Shown: one piece after another, positions 36,968-45,365 of the stretch
How positions within the stretch are numbered: position 1 is the first letter of the stretch
Layout of the letters: each line of letters begins with the position of its first letter
Source: Rhizobium sp. P38BS-XIX
GTDB taxonomy: Bacteria > Pseudomonadota > Alphaproteobacteria > Rhizobiales > Rhizobiaceae
Length of the DNA stretch: 64,000 nt
Assembly (NCBI RefSeq): GCF_012641435.1
Contig: NZ_JABAIJ010000001.1
Coordinates: forward strand, 1,612,001-1,676,000
Direction of reading: 5' to 3'
Notes under the pieces: model-generated
Databases searched by the model: none
What the model saw: only the letters and a program-made list of their open reading frames with translations
Told to the model about the DNA's origin: nothing
Made by a program: the position numbers and the translations under genes

Positions 36968-37148
36968 ATTTGGATTGGGAACAGACGGTTTATACTGCTG
37001 GCACCAGGTTGGCATTTAACTTATGGTCTCCAAATACAGCGGCTGTATTGCTACGAGGGAACGAGGTCACATAGTCGCTGGTGGAAAATTGCGTTAACAG
37101 CCTCGCCAACGCTAAGATACTAAGCTGCGCTTCAGGCTGCAGAGATGA

Positions 37149-37922
<774 letters not shown>

Positions 37923-37961
37923 GGGCCGCTGCTCTGCGGCGACCCTTGATGGATCAAACGG

Positions 37962-38597
37962 TTACGATCTGAACGTGACAAACGAGATCACGTTGCCATC
38001 GGGGTCTCGCACATGGAAATCGGTGCCGCCCCAGGCCTGTTTGGTGAGCGGCTGCGCGAACTCCGCGCCCCTCGCCTTGAACTCCTCGAACAATCCCTGG
38101 ACATTCGACACTTCGATCGAAGCGAGGATCAGCGCCCCCTCTTTCGCCGCAGCGGCTGCAAAGTAGGGTTCATATACGAGCCGCAAATGAATCCAGATGC
38201 CATCACGCGACACGGCACCGTAGAATGGCGGCAACCCATGTAGAAACTCCGCCACGAAGCCAAGCTTCTCCCTGAAGAAGGTCGCACTCGCAGTCACATC
38301 CCGCACGAAGAGGATCGGAATGATGCTTTTGAAAACCGGAGGCTCCGCTGTAGCGGCCAGCATTTTCGGCGCATCCACCGCCGCGACCTTCAACTCGGCC
38401 CAGCTCTTGTGGCCCGCTTCGATCGCAACGATCTCCTGCGCCAGTGTCAGAGGAAACTTCATGGCCAGGATCTCGCGATCCGTCAGTGCCTTGAAACGCT
38501 CGAGCATTCGGACTCTTCCGCCAATGGAATAGTCATGCTCGCGGTGCCATCGCATCAAGAGCTTGGCCTGTTTACGGTAGGTATCGAGGGTTGGCAT
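37962..38597 (-). CDS. VOC-family protein with extra N-terminal helical domain
   Basis: 211 residues. Residues 1-75 (MPTLDTYRKQAKLLMRWHRE and following) form a helical domain often seen fused to glyoxalase or ankyrin proteins. The C-terminal part (about 88-211) is a bleomycin-resistance-type VOC domain: IPILFVRDVTASATFFREKL and FHVRDPDGNVISFV. Ligand and activity unknown. GTCTGCC region upstream gives AGGAGTCTGCC as a ribosome binding site. Confidence 0.85.
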   Translation of the reverse strand: MPTLDTYRKQAKLLMRWHREHDYSIGGRVRMLERFKALTDREILAMKFPLTLAQEIVAIEAGHKSWAELKVAAVDAPKMLAATAEPPVFKSIIPILFVRDVTASATFFREKLGFVAEFLHGLPPFYGAVSRDGIWIHLRLVYEPYFAAAAAKEGALILASIEVSNVQGLFEEFKARGAEFAQPLTKQAWGGTDFHVRDPDGNVISFVTFRS

Positions 38598-38715
38598 AGG
38601 CAGACTCCTGCTGAGTGATATCAGCGGGCAGGCCTAGCCCTTTCGGCCCAATGCCGATGTGCCCCACAGGAACGAAGTCATGATTAGGATACAACCTGTC
38701 GCAAGTCAAACTGCC

Positions 38716-39426
38716 TCACGGCAAGTGATTGCCTGCGGCAAAGCGACCCTCGTCATTATGCAGCCTTAGAGACATTCGCAGCATCCAAGGCAAGGATGTC
38801 CAAAGGCCGGAGGTCAATCCCGCCTGCCTGAGTGCGGCGGCAGTCCAGGTGTTGCATCCCATCAGCGCGTTGAAATAGCCGCGCGCTTCGAAGAACGCAT
38901 CGTTCGGGCCGTAATTGCTGCCAATCAGCGGTACCGGCGCATTGTTGGCCTGTTCGAAGCTACCGAGTATGAATTGCGTCAAGCGCTCGAGACCTTCGGC
39001 ATCGATGTCGATTGCCATAACGGGCGGCGCATCCAGCGGGATATCGCCCGCCAGTTCTGCGTGGATGACGGAACGGTCGAGCCCGAAGCTTTTTAATACG
39101 GGGCCTGCCTTCAAATCGGCCCAAGTCCGCGTTTCCGTGTAGAAGCTCCTGCCGCCCCAGCCGAAGATGAGATAGCGCAGGTTAGGATTGTCGAGATCGA
39201 GCCCCGCGGTCCGCAGGAAGGCGAAACGGGTAAGAAGATCGCCATCGACGGGAATGGCAATATCCGTATGGATGGGATTGCTGAGCACGAGGATCTGCCG
39301 GGATCGCTCGGCGTTCCCGGCCGGCGCATCATGCCAAAGCGGCCGCGGCACGATGATGCCGAGGCCGACGAGAAGCACGACGGCGAGAACGGCGAGCAAA
39401 ACACCCTTGAATATCTTTGAGATCAC
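38716..39426 (-). CDS. TIGR02117-family (DUF2459) membrane-anchored protein
   Basis: 236 residues. A single N-terminal helix (KGVLLAVLAVVLLVGLGIIV) precedes a domain with SNPIHTDIAIPVD, FGWGGRSFYTET and MGCNTWTAAALRQAGL, the DUF2459/TIGR02117 pattern. The Cys in the last motif and conserved His suggest an NlpC/P60-like papain-type fold; activity unproven. GTG 39426 is taken as start because the longer frame begins at 39501 inside the terminator of trpE. Confidence 0.82.
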   Translation of the reverse strand: MISKIFKGVLLAVLAVVLLVGLGIIVPRPLWHDAPAGNAERSRQILVLSNPIHTDIAIPVDGDLLTRFAFLRTAGLDLDNPNLRYLIFGWGGRSFYTETRTWADLKAGPVLKSFGLDRSVIHAELAGDIPLDAPPVMAIDIDAEGLERLTQFILGSFEQANNAPVPLIGSNYGPNDAFFEARGYFNALMGCNTWTAAALRQAGLTSGLWTSLPWMLRMSLRLHNDEGRFAAGNHLP

Positions 39427-39486
39427 CGACTGAGAGCCCCCGCTATCAATCGGATTCTTCAGCCGTTTGTTGGCTCTTTCAAGGCA

Positions 39487-39524
39487 TAAAAATAACCCCA
39501 TGCACTTTTTCCGAGTGCATGGGG
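39487..39524 (-). terminator. Terminator of trpE(G)
   Basis: Minus strand CCCCATGCACT and AGTGCATGGGG form an 11-bp perfect stem with a short loop, followed by TTATTTTTATG. It lies 31 bases after the trpE(G) stop. Confidence 0.85.
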
Positions 39525-39555
39525 CTATCGAAATTCTTGACTACACGCGATCGCC

Positions 39556-41745
39556 TCAGGCGGCTTTCGTCTTCACCCGCCGCGCCAGATGCGCCACGAC
39601 ATTCTCGATCATCCGCATGCCGGCATCGCCGCCGAGCGTCATGATCGATTCCGGGTGGAACTGTACGGCCGCGATCGGCTCCTTCACGTGCTCGATCCCC
39701 ATGATCGTGCCGTCTTCGCTCTCGGCCGTGATCGTGAATTCGCGCGGCAGGCTCGACGGATCGGCGAAGATCGAGTGATAACGTCCGACCGTCACTTCGC
39801 GGCCAAGACCGGAGAAGACCAGTCCCGGCTCCAGCACGCGGATGCGCGAGGGCTTGCCATGCATCGGGATCGCCAGATGGCGCAGCTCACCGCCATAGGC
39901 TTCGGCGATCGCCTGCAAGCCCAGGCAGACACCGAAGATCGGCAGATTGCGCGCCCTCGCCTTCTTGATCGTCGCCTTGCAATCGAAATCCTTCGGATTG
40001 CCGGGGCCTGGCGACAGCACGACGAGATCGGGATCGAGCCGGTCGAAAACCTCTTCCGGCACCGGCGTACGCACGGTCGAAACCGTCGCGCCCGTCTGGC
40101 GGAAGTAGTTGGCAAGCGTGTGGACGAAGCTGTCTTCGTGGTCGACGAGCAGGATCTTCACGCCCTTGCCGACGGAAGCGACGTCACGTTGCTGTTTGCC
40201 GGAGTTGCCGGTCTTGGCATCACGAATGGCGGAAAGCATGGCGGAGGCCTTCAGTTCGGTTTCGGCTTCTTCTTCCTCGGGGATCGAGTCGTTGAGCAGC
40301 GTCGCGCCGGCCCGCACCTCGGCAATGCCGTCCTTGATGCGGACGGTGCGCAGCGTCAGGCCGGTGTTCATATCGCCATTGAAGCCGACCATGCCGATCG
40401 CGCCACCATACCATGCACGCGGGCTCTTCTCGTGGCTTTCGATGAAGCGCATGGCCCAGAGCTTCGGCGCACCGGTTACGGTGACGGCCCAGGCGTGGCT
40501 GAGGAAACCGTCGAAGGCGTCCATATCGTCGCGCAGACGACCCTCGATATGGTCTACCGTGTGGATCAGGCGCGAATACATCTCGATCTGACGGCGGCCG
40601 ATGACCTTGACCGAGCCCGGCTCGCAGACGCGGCTCTTGTCGTTGCGGTCGACGTCGGAGCACATGGTCAGTTCCGACTCGTCCTTCTTGGAGTTCAGCA
40701 GCTTCAGGATCTGCTCGCTATCGGCGATCGGATCGTCGCCGCGCTTGATCGTGCCCGAGATCGGGCAGGTCTCGATGCGGCGGCCGGACACGCGCACGAA
40801 CATCTCGGGCGACGCGCCGATCAGATATTCCTGGTTGCCGAGATTGATAAAGAAGGAATAGGGCGATGGGTTGATCGCCTTCAGGCGCTTGGAAATGTCG
40901 GAGGGCTTGCTGTCGCAGCGCTCCATGAACTTCTGGCCGGGCACGACTTCGAAGAGGTCGCCCTTGCGGAAGCTCTCCTTCGCTTTGACAACCAGCTCGG
41001 AATATTCGCCGGGACGATGATCGCTCTTCGGCGGAATGGCATCGGTGTGGCGGAATGGCTCGGTGGTGATATCGCCGGACTTGTCCTCTGTCGACACGCC
41101 GTCCTTCGCGAAATCGTAGCGATCGATCCAGGCCTTGGCCGAATAGTTGTCGACCACAAGAATTTCGTCCGGCAGGTAGAGCACCATGTCGCGCTGATCA
41201 TCCGGCCGCTTGAGCTTCAGATTGATCGCATCGAACTGGAAGGCCAGATCGTAGCCGAAGGCGCCGTAAAAACCGATGCTGGCATCGGCCTGCGAATAGA
41301 ACAGCTCGGTCACGGCACGCAGCACGGTGAAGACCGTCGGCATCTTCGAGCGCTCTTCCTCGGTGAAGACACGATCCGGCATCTTCACCGTGAGATCCAT
41401 CCGGCGCGGCGTCGAAGCACCGAGAACGACTTCCGAAACAGTCTTCAGCTTCTCAACGATAAAGCCGAGAATGACTTCGCCACGCTCGTTATAGGCATCG
41501 ATCCAGACATTGCGCCCATTGCAAGAGAGGCCGAGCGGAGGATCAACGATGGCGGTATCCCAACGCGTATAGCGGCCGGGATATTCGTAATTGGAAGAGA
41601 ATACGGCGCCACGGCGCTCATCGAGCTTGTCGATATAGGACGATACGGCATCCGCATAGGGCGTTGGCCGACGCTGCCGGGTGACAGTGATCTCACCCTT
41701 CGTTTCGTAGATTTCCGCACCATCATCCCGAAGGATCGTTACCAT
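39556..41745 (-). CDS. trpE(G): Fused anthranilate synthase TrpE(G)
   Basis: 729 residues, the same length as the S. meliloti enzyme. The TrpE part (about 1-510) has [48 protein letters not shown] and [11 protein letters not shown]. The TrpG part (about 530-729) has the amidotransferase Cys in [16 protein letters not shown] and the His/Glu in QFHPES. It makes anthranilate from chorismate and glutamine. Start 41745 has GGAG 9 nt upstream. A trpL leader and attenuator precede it on the same transcript. Confidence 0.97.
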   Translation of the reverse strand: MVTILRDDGAEIYETKGEITVTRQRRPTPYADAVSSYIDKLDERRGAVFSSNYEYPGRYTRWDTAIVDPPLGLSCNGRNVWIDAYNERGEVILGFIVEKLKTVSEVVLGASTPRRMDLTVKMPDRVFTEEERSKMPTVFTVLRAVTELFYSQADASIGFYGAFGYDLAFQFDAINLKLKRPDDQRDMVLYLPDEILVVDNYSAKAWIDRYDFAKDGVSTEDKSGDITTEPFRHTDAIPPKSDHRPGEYSELVVKAKESFRKGDLFEVVPGQKFMERCDSKPSDISKRLKAINPSPYSFFINLGNQEYLIGASPEMFVRVSGRRIETCPISGTIKRGDDPIADSEQILKLLNSKKDESELTMCSDVDRNDKSRVCEPGSVKVIGRRQIEMYSRLIHTVDHIEGRLRDDMDAFDGFLSHAWAVTVTGAPKLWAMRFIESHEKSPRAWYGGAIGMVGFNGDMNTGLTLRTVRIKDGIAEVRAGATLLNDSIPEEEEAETELKASAMLSAIRDAKTGNSGKQQRDVASVGKGVKILLVDHEDSFVHTLANYFRQTGATVSTVRTPVPEEVFDRLDPDLVVLSPGPGNPKDFDCKATIKKARARNLPIFGVCLGLQAIAEAYGGELRHLAIPMHGKPSRIRVLEPGLVFSGLGREVTVGRYHSIFADPSSLPREFTITAESEDGTIMGIEHVKEPIAAVQFHPESIMTLGGDAGMRMIENVVAHLARRVKTKAA

Positions 41746-41793
41746 CGTCACTCACTCCGTTGTCGGGCCCGGATGACAGGCGGCCAATATAAC

Positions 41794-41823
41794 AAAAAAG
41801 CCGCCTCGAAATTTCGGGCGGCT
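41794..41823 (-). terminator. trp attenuator terminator
   Basis: Minus strand AGCCGCC-CGAAATTTCG-GGCGGCT hairpin followed by six T, 49 bases before trpE(G). GGCGGC just after the trpL stop (41860-41855) can pair instead with its first arm (41822-41817), giving the antiterminator. Confidence 0.85.
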
Positions 41824-41860
41824 CACTCGTCGTCTTTGAACACGATTGGTCGAGGCCGCC

Positions 41861-41908
41861 TTAGCGTGCCCACCACCAAACTGCAATGTTGTTCAAGGCC
41901 ATGTTCAT
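41861..41908 (-). CDS. trpL: trp leader peptide TrpL (15 codons, WWW)
   Basis: The minus strand reads M-N-M-A-L-N-N-I-A-V-W-W-W-A-R then TAA. The three tandem Trp codons (TGG TGG TGG) and the WWWAR end match the known S. meliloti leader peptide. It sits upstream of the trp attenuator and trpE(G). Ribosome stalling here when Trp-tRNA is scarce should allow read-through. In S. meliloti the released peptide and attenuator RNA also act in trans; whether that holds here is untested. Confidence 0.92.
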   Translation of the reverse strand: MNMALNNIAVWWWAR

Positions 41909-41916
41909 GGCGTGAA

Positions 41917-41945
41917 TTGTTAGCGTGAGATGCCGCGATGCGCAA
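41917..41945 (-). promoter_or_regulatory. Promoter of trpL-trpE(G)
   Basis: Minus strand TTGCGC, 17 bases, TAACAA, placing the start at or within two bases of the trpL ATG (41908). This fits the leaderless trpL transcript known from S. meliloti. Confidence 0.55.
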
Positions 41946-42012
41946 GCGGAAGATGGCAGGAAAGTTTCCGGCGGCGAAAAGGCAGTATCTGCTCGCTATC
42001 AATTACTGCGTC

Positions 42013-42378
42013 TCATGCACGGTCGCCTTCGCCGCCTCCGAGCTTTGGCAGAACCAGATCGCCGACGGTGTAGGTATGGAATTCGCTCGTCGAGACTTCA
42101 TCGAGTTTGCGAAATTTCTCGACAAACACGGGATCGGAGAAGAACTCGTCGACATTGCCGGTGCCCCTGATGGCTTCGATGTTGACCACCGTCAGGCCAT
42201 CCGTGCTCTTGGCAAGATTGCTCCAGAGAAATCCGTCCTTTCGTTCGGCCACGTAGTGGACGACGTCCTGGATCAGCCGAAAGGCTTCCTCCTGTTTGCC
42301 GGGATGAGCGTGAATGACATTGACCACGAAGATGGTCGGCTGCGGTTGAACGGTGAATTGGGCTGAGATCGTATCCAT
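42013..42378 (-). CDS. Antibiotic-biosynthesis-monooxygenase (ABM) domain protein
   Basis: 121 residues with an ABM-type ferredoxin-like domain: TIFVVNVIHAHPGKQEEAFR, VVHYVAERKDGFLWSNLAKS and VNIEAIRGTG. These small proteins act as cofactor-free monooxygenases or stress enzymes. AAGGAACC before ATG 42378 supports the start, since the longer frame would run over the LysR binding site. Divergent from the LysR-family gene, which probably controls it. Confidence 0.82.
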   Translation of the reverse strand: MDTISAQFTVQPQPTIFVVNVIHAHPGKQEEAFRLIQDVVHYVAERKDGFLWSNLAKSTDGLTVVNIEAIRGTGNVDEFFSDPVFVEKFRKLDEVSTSEFHTYTVGDLVLPKLGGGEGDRA

Positions 42379-42455
42379 TGCGGTTCCTTTTTGAAAAGCG
42401 GCTTCGTTTTGCCGCACCGGCACTGGATATCGGGATCGAGATAGCGGATAAATGA

Positions 42456-42478
42456 TCCGGTATTCGGATAAGACCGGA
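42456..42478. promoter_or_regulatory. LysR-type binding site (TCCGGT-N11-ACCGGA)
   Basis: Perfect 6-bp dyad with the T-N11-A core, midway in the 125-base gap between the divergent ABM and LysR genes. This is the classic position and form for a LysR regulator controlling its neighbour and itself. Confidence 0.65.
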
Positions 42479-42503
42479 ATTAATTTCCGCAATCAGAGAT
42501 GTC

Positions 42504-43403
42504 ATGGACAGGCTTGGAACGCTCGGCATCTTCGTGCAGACGGCGGAAGGCGGCAGCTTCGTTGCCGGCGCGAGAAGACTTGGCCTCTCCAGCTCCGCGG
42601 TCGGCAAGGCGATCGCGCGGCTCGAACAGGATATGGGCGTCCGCCTCTTTCATCGCTCGACCCGCAGCATGACGTTAACGGAGGAAGGCAGCTTCTTTCT
42701 CGACACCTGCCGGCGGATCATATCCGAGCTCGATACCGCCCAGGCACAACTTTCGAAATCGCACACGGCACCGCGCGGCCATCTCCGCGTCAGCCTTCCG
42801 ATTGCCGGTATGCTGTTGATGCCGGCCATATCGGCCTTCATGCGCACATATCCCGATATCAGCCTGGATCTGGATTTTACCGATCGGCTGGTCGATGTGA
42901 TCGAGGAGGGATTCGATGCCGTCATCCGGACAGGCGATGTCAGGGATACAAGGCTGATGAGCCGCAAGCTTGGCACATTTCGTTTCAGGATCGTCGCCTC
43001 ACCAGATTATCTGAAGGCGGAAGGCACGCCGCTTACACCTGAAGACCTGCTCAAACACAAATGCCTGCATCATCGCTACCCAAGCACGGGCAGGCTGGAG
43101 CCCTGGCCCCTGAGGCGGAATGGGGAGGAGTTGCGGCTCGCTTTGCCGACGACGACGATCGCCAGCACCATCGAGCCGCTCATCCACCTTGCCGAAAACG
43201 GCTTTGGCATCACATGCCTGCCGCCCTTTGCCGTCAGGACGCAGATCGATGACGGCCGGCTTACGTCACTTCTCGGAGACTATATCGGTGAAACCGGTAT
43301 TTTCCGCGTATTGTGGCCCACGAACCGTTATCTCTCCCCGAAAATTCGCGTCTTCGTGGACTTCATGGCGGCCAATCTGTTTTCGGATCGGTCGGCCGCC
43401 TGA
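42504..43403 (+). CDS. LysR-family transcriptional regulator
   Basis: 299 residues. The winged helix (LGIFVQTAEGGSFVAGARRL, SSSAVGKAIARLEQDMGVRL) is followed by the substrate-binding domain (about 90-295) with GHLRVSLPIAG and LSPKIRVFVDFM. It belongs to the large subgroup often placed next to oxidoreductase genes. Inducer unknown. ATG 42504; probable target is the divergent ABM gene. Confidence 0.92.
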   Translation: MDRLGTLGIFVQTAEGGSFVAGARRLGLSSSAVGKAIARLEQDMGVRLFHRSTRSMTLTEEGSFFLDTCRRIISELDTAQAQLSKSHTAPRGHLRVSLPIAGMLLMPAISAFMRTYPDISLDLDFTDRLVDVIEEGFDAVIRTGDVRDTRLMSRKLGTFRFRIVASPDYLKAEGTPLTPEDLLKHKCLHHRYPSTGRLEPWPLRRNGEELRLALPTTTIASTIEPLIHLAENGFGITCLPPFAVRTQIDDGRLTSLLGDYIGETGIFRVLWPTNRYLSPKIRVFVDFMAANLFSDRSAA

Positions 43404-43418
43404 AGATTGCGCCCTCGC

Positions 43419-44942
43419 CTACTCCTGCGCTCTCGCTGCCTCGAAGAACTCCTCCGGCCCATCCACTTCGACCAATCGCTTGCGGTCGATCAGCCAGAAG
43501 CGATCACCGACCGAGCGCACGAAGCTGCGATCGTGCGAGACGAGAAGGCAGCTTGCCTCGTTTGCCGTCAGCTCGTCCTCCAGTGCCTCCTGGCCATCGA
43601 TGTCAAGATGGTTGGTCGGCTCATCCAGGAGATAGAAATTGGGATTGGTCAGCCGCAGCACCAGCATGGCAAGCCGCGCCTTCTGCCCGCCGGACAGACG
43701 GCCGATCTCCTTGCCCTGCATGTCGATGTTGATGCCTACGCCGACCAGCAAGGTACGAGCACGCTGCTCTCCAAGCTCGAACAGGCGGGTGACCATGCCG
43801 AGCGGCGTGTCCTTCAGGGCGAGATTGGAGAGCCCCTGATCGCTATAGCCGAGGACCAGAGACGGTGTCGGCTTGATCGCACCGCCAACAGCCTGATCCG
43901 CGATGGCCTTGCGGATCATTTCGACAAACCGCGTCTTGCCCGCGCCATTCTGCCCGAGCAGCACGATGCGATCGCCCTGGCAGATCCACTGCTGCCCTGT
44001 CTTGAACAGCAACGTATCGTCAGGCGTCGTCACCGCAGCATCCTCGAGAGTTAGAAGCACCTTGGCGTGGATGCCGCGATTGGCGAGCTTGATCGAGCCG
44101 GAAGAGCGCTCGCGGTAGCCCGGTCTGGCGCTGTCCTCCAGTTTCTCGGCCCGCGCCTTCAGCTGCTTCGTCTTGACAGTCAGAAGATCGCTGCCGGAAT
44201 TGACGCCGAGATTGTAGAGTTTAGCCGCCTGCTTGCGCAGCTGCTGCGCCGTCTTCATCTCCTTCTGATAACGGCGCTCGTCCGAGGCATCGACCTCGTC
44301 CAGCGCCGCGCGCGCCCGGCTATAGGGGAGCGCATAGATCTGCGGCTGTTCCTGACGCAGGAACAGCGTCCGGTTGCAGACGGCATCCAAGAAGGCGCGG
44401 TCGTGGCTGGCGATGATGACGGGCACGTCGCGCGGCAGTGCATTCAGCCAATCCTCCAGCAGCGCGATCTTGGCGAGATCGAGATGGTTGGTCGGCTCGT
44501 CGAGTAGCAGCACATCGGGCTCCGTCACCCAGACGCGGGCAAGCATGGCGAGCCGCTGCCAACCGCCGCTGAGCTGAGCGAGCGCCCTCTCCCGCATCGC
44601 CGCAGGCACATCAAGCGAGTCGAGCGTGACGTCGACGCGCCAGCTTTCGCTCTCGATCTGCTCCTTCGGCAAGGCTTGAAGAACGGCATCATAGAAGGAA
44701 ACATCCAGCAGGTTCGCCGGTACATTCTGCTCAACATAGCCGACGCGCAAGCCGCGGGCACGGGTGATATCGCCCGTCGTCGGCTCCAGCCTGCCGGCCA
44801 GGCAATTAAGAAGCGTGGTCTTTCCACGCCCGTTCGCAGCAACGATGCCGACGCGGTCGCCCGCATCCACCGTGATGTTCAGGTTGGAAAACAGCGGCGC
44901 ACTCATGGTGACGCCCAGATTGCGGAGATTGATCAGAGTCAT
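43419..44942 (-). CDS. ABC-F family ATPase (two ATPase domains, no membrane domain)
   Basis: 507 residues. Domain 1 has Walker A AANGRGKT (34-42), signature LSGGW (124-128) and Walker B LLLDEPTNHLD (to 155). A charged linker (about 195-270) follows, then domain 2 with GQNGAGKT, LSGGQKARLAML and LLDEPTNHLDID. ABC-F proteins act on the ribosome, either as housekeeping factors or antibiotic protection factors; this short form cannot be placed without a tree. Its 5' region holds a small ORF and a three-way-junction-like RNA, which suggests translation-based control. Confidence 0.9.
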   Translation of the reverse strand: MTLINLRNLGVTMSAPLFSNLNITVDAGDRVGIVAANGRGKTTLLNCLAGRLEPTTGDITRARGLRVGYVEQNVPANLLDVSFYDAVLQALPKEQIESESWRVDVTLDSLDVPAAMRERALAQLSGGWQRLAMLARVWVTEPDVLLLDEPTNHLDLAKIALLEDWLNALPRDVPVIIASHDRAFLDAVCNRTLFLRQEQPQIYALPYSRARAALDEVDASDERRYQKEMKTAQQLRKQAAKLYNLGVNSGSDLLTVKTKQLKARAEKLEDSARPGYRERSSGSIKLANRGIHAKVLLTLEDAAVTTPDDTLLFKTGQQWICQGDRIVLLGQNGAGKTRFVEMIRKAIADQAVGGAIKPTPSLVLGYSDQGLSNLALKDTPLGMVTRLFELGEQRARTLLVGVGINIDMQGKEIGRLSGGQKARLAMLVLRLTNPNFYLLDEPTNHLDIDGQEALEDELTANEASCLLVSHDRSFVRSVGDRFWLIDRKRLVEVDGPEEFFEAARAQE

Positions 44943-44962
44943 GGTCTTTTCCGGTCTCGATC

Positions 44963-45039
44963 GAGCATCTCAAGACATCGCCGGCGGCTCCTTTTGCCGC
45001 GCTACGCCGATGTCTATGGCCACAAACAGGCCAATGCTC
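44963..45039 (-). ncRNA. Candidate structured leader RNA (three-way junction) of the ABC-F gene
   Basis: On the minus strand three helices fit together: P1 GAGCAT/ATGCTC (45039-45034 with 44968-44963), P3 TGGCC/GGCCA (45033-45029 with 45021-45017) and P2 AGACATCG/CGATGTCT (45015-45008 with 44980-44973) with an apical GCGGC/GCCGC. Joining segments are 0, 1 and 4 nt. The apical loop AAAAGGA and the following stem contain AAGGAG and an ATG-TCT-TGA two-codon frame. It ends 20 nt before the ABC-F start. Found by eye; not folded by software. Confidence 0.5.
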
Positions 45040-45129
45040 GAAAACATATCATGACGCGACCGCGCGGATGCGCAGGCTCACGTCGCCCAATGGGCAGACC
45101 AGAAGGAATGAGTGAGTAACAGCCTCTGA

Positions 45130-45201
45130 TCAGCCCTGCAAACGCATCTGCAGGGCACGAGTCGGACCGAACTGGCGAATATGCCAGACTATCTTGGTCA
45201 T
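45130..45201 (-). CDS. Small ORF (23 codons) upstream of the ABC-F gene
   Basis: Minus strand peptide begins M-T-K-I-V-W-H-I-R-Q-F-G-P and ends A-L-Q-M-R-L-Q-G-stop. GAGAGGAGG 6 nt before the ATG is a near-ideal ribosome binding site. The 3' part of the ORF contains a CCCTGCA/TGCAGGG hairpin. It lies after the terminator of the heme receptor gene, so it has its own transcript, and 187 nt before the ABC-F gene on the same strand. It could be a regulatory leader peptide or a small protein; it does not resemble HemP/HmuP. Confidence 0.5.
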   Translation of the reverse strand: MTKIVWHIRQFGPTRALQMRLQG

Positions 45202-45310
45202 AATGGTCCTCCTCTCTTTTTCTCTCGACGGTTAAAGACTACGCGGCTCGGATAGCATCGAACGTTGCTCTTTACAATTGCGCAAGTCACCGGATGCCAG
45301 GCACGAGGGC

Positions 45311-45340
45311 AAAAAAAGAGGCGGCGCCGAAGCGCCGCCC
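45311..45340 (-). terminator. Terminator of the heme receptor gene
   Basis: Minus strand GGCGGCGC-TTCG-GCGCCGCC (8 bp, UUCG tetraloop) then TCTTTTTTT, 26 bases after the receptor stop. Confidence 0.9.
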
Positions 45341-45365
45341 AAGTTTGCTGCATCGATGAGACGGC

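Noticed and set aside
39589..41928. 779-codon open frame on the plus strand opposite trpE(G)
   Set aside because: It is the antisense shadow of trpE(G) and its leader. The minus strand carries all TrpE and TrpG catalytic motifs and the trpL/attenuator.
41938..42366. 142-codon plus-strand frame opposite the ABM gene
   Set aside because: Antisense to a gene with a clear ABM domain and a good ribosome binding site.
45130..45201. Identification of the 23-codon ORF as the heme uptake protein HemP/HmuP
   Set aside because: Too short and lacking the HemP-type pattern. A strong terminator also separates it from the heme receptor gene.
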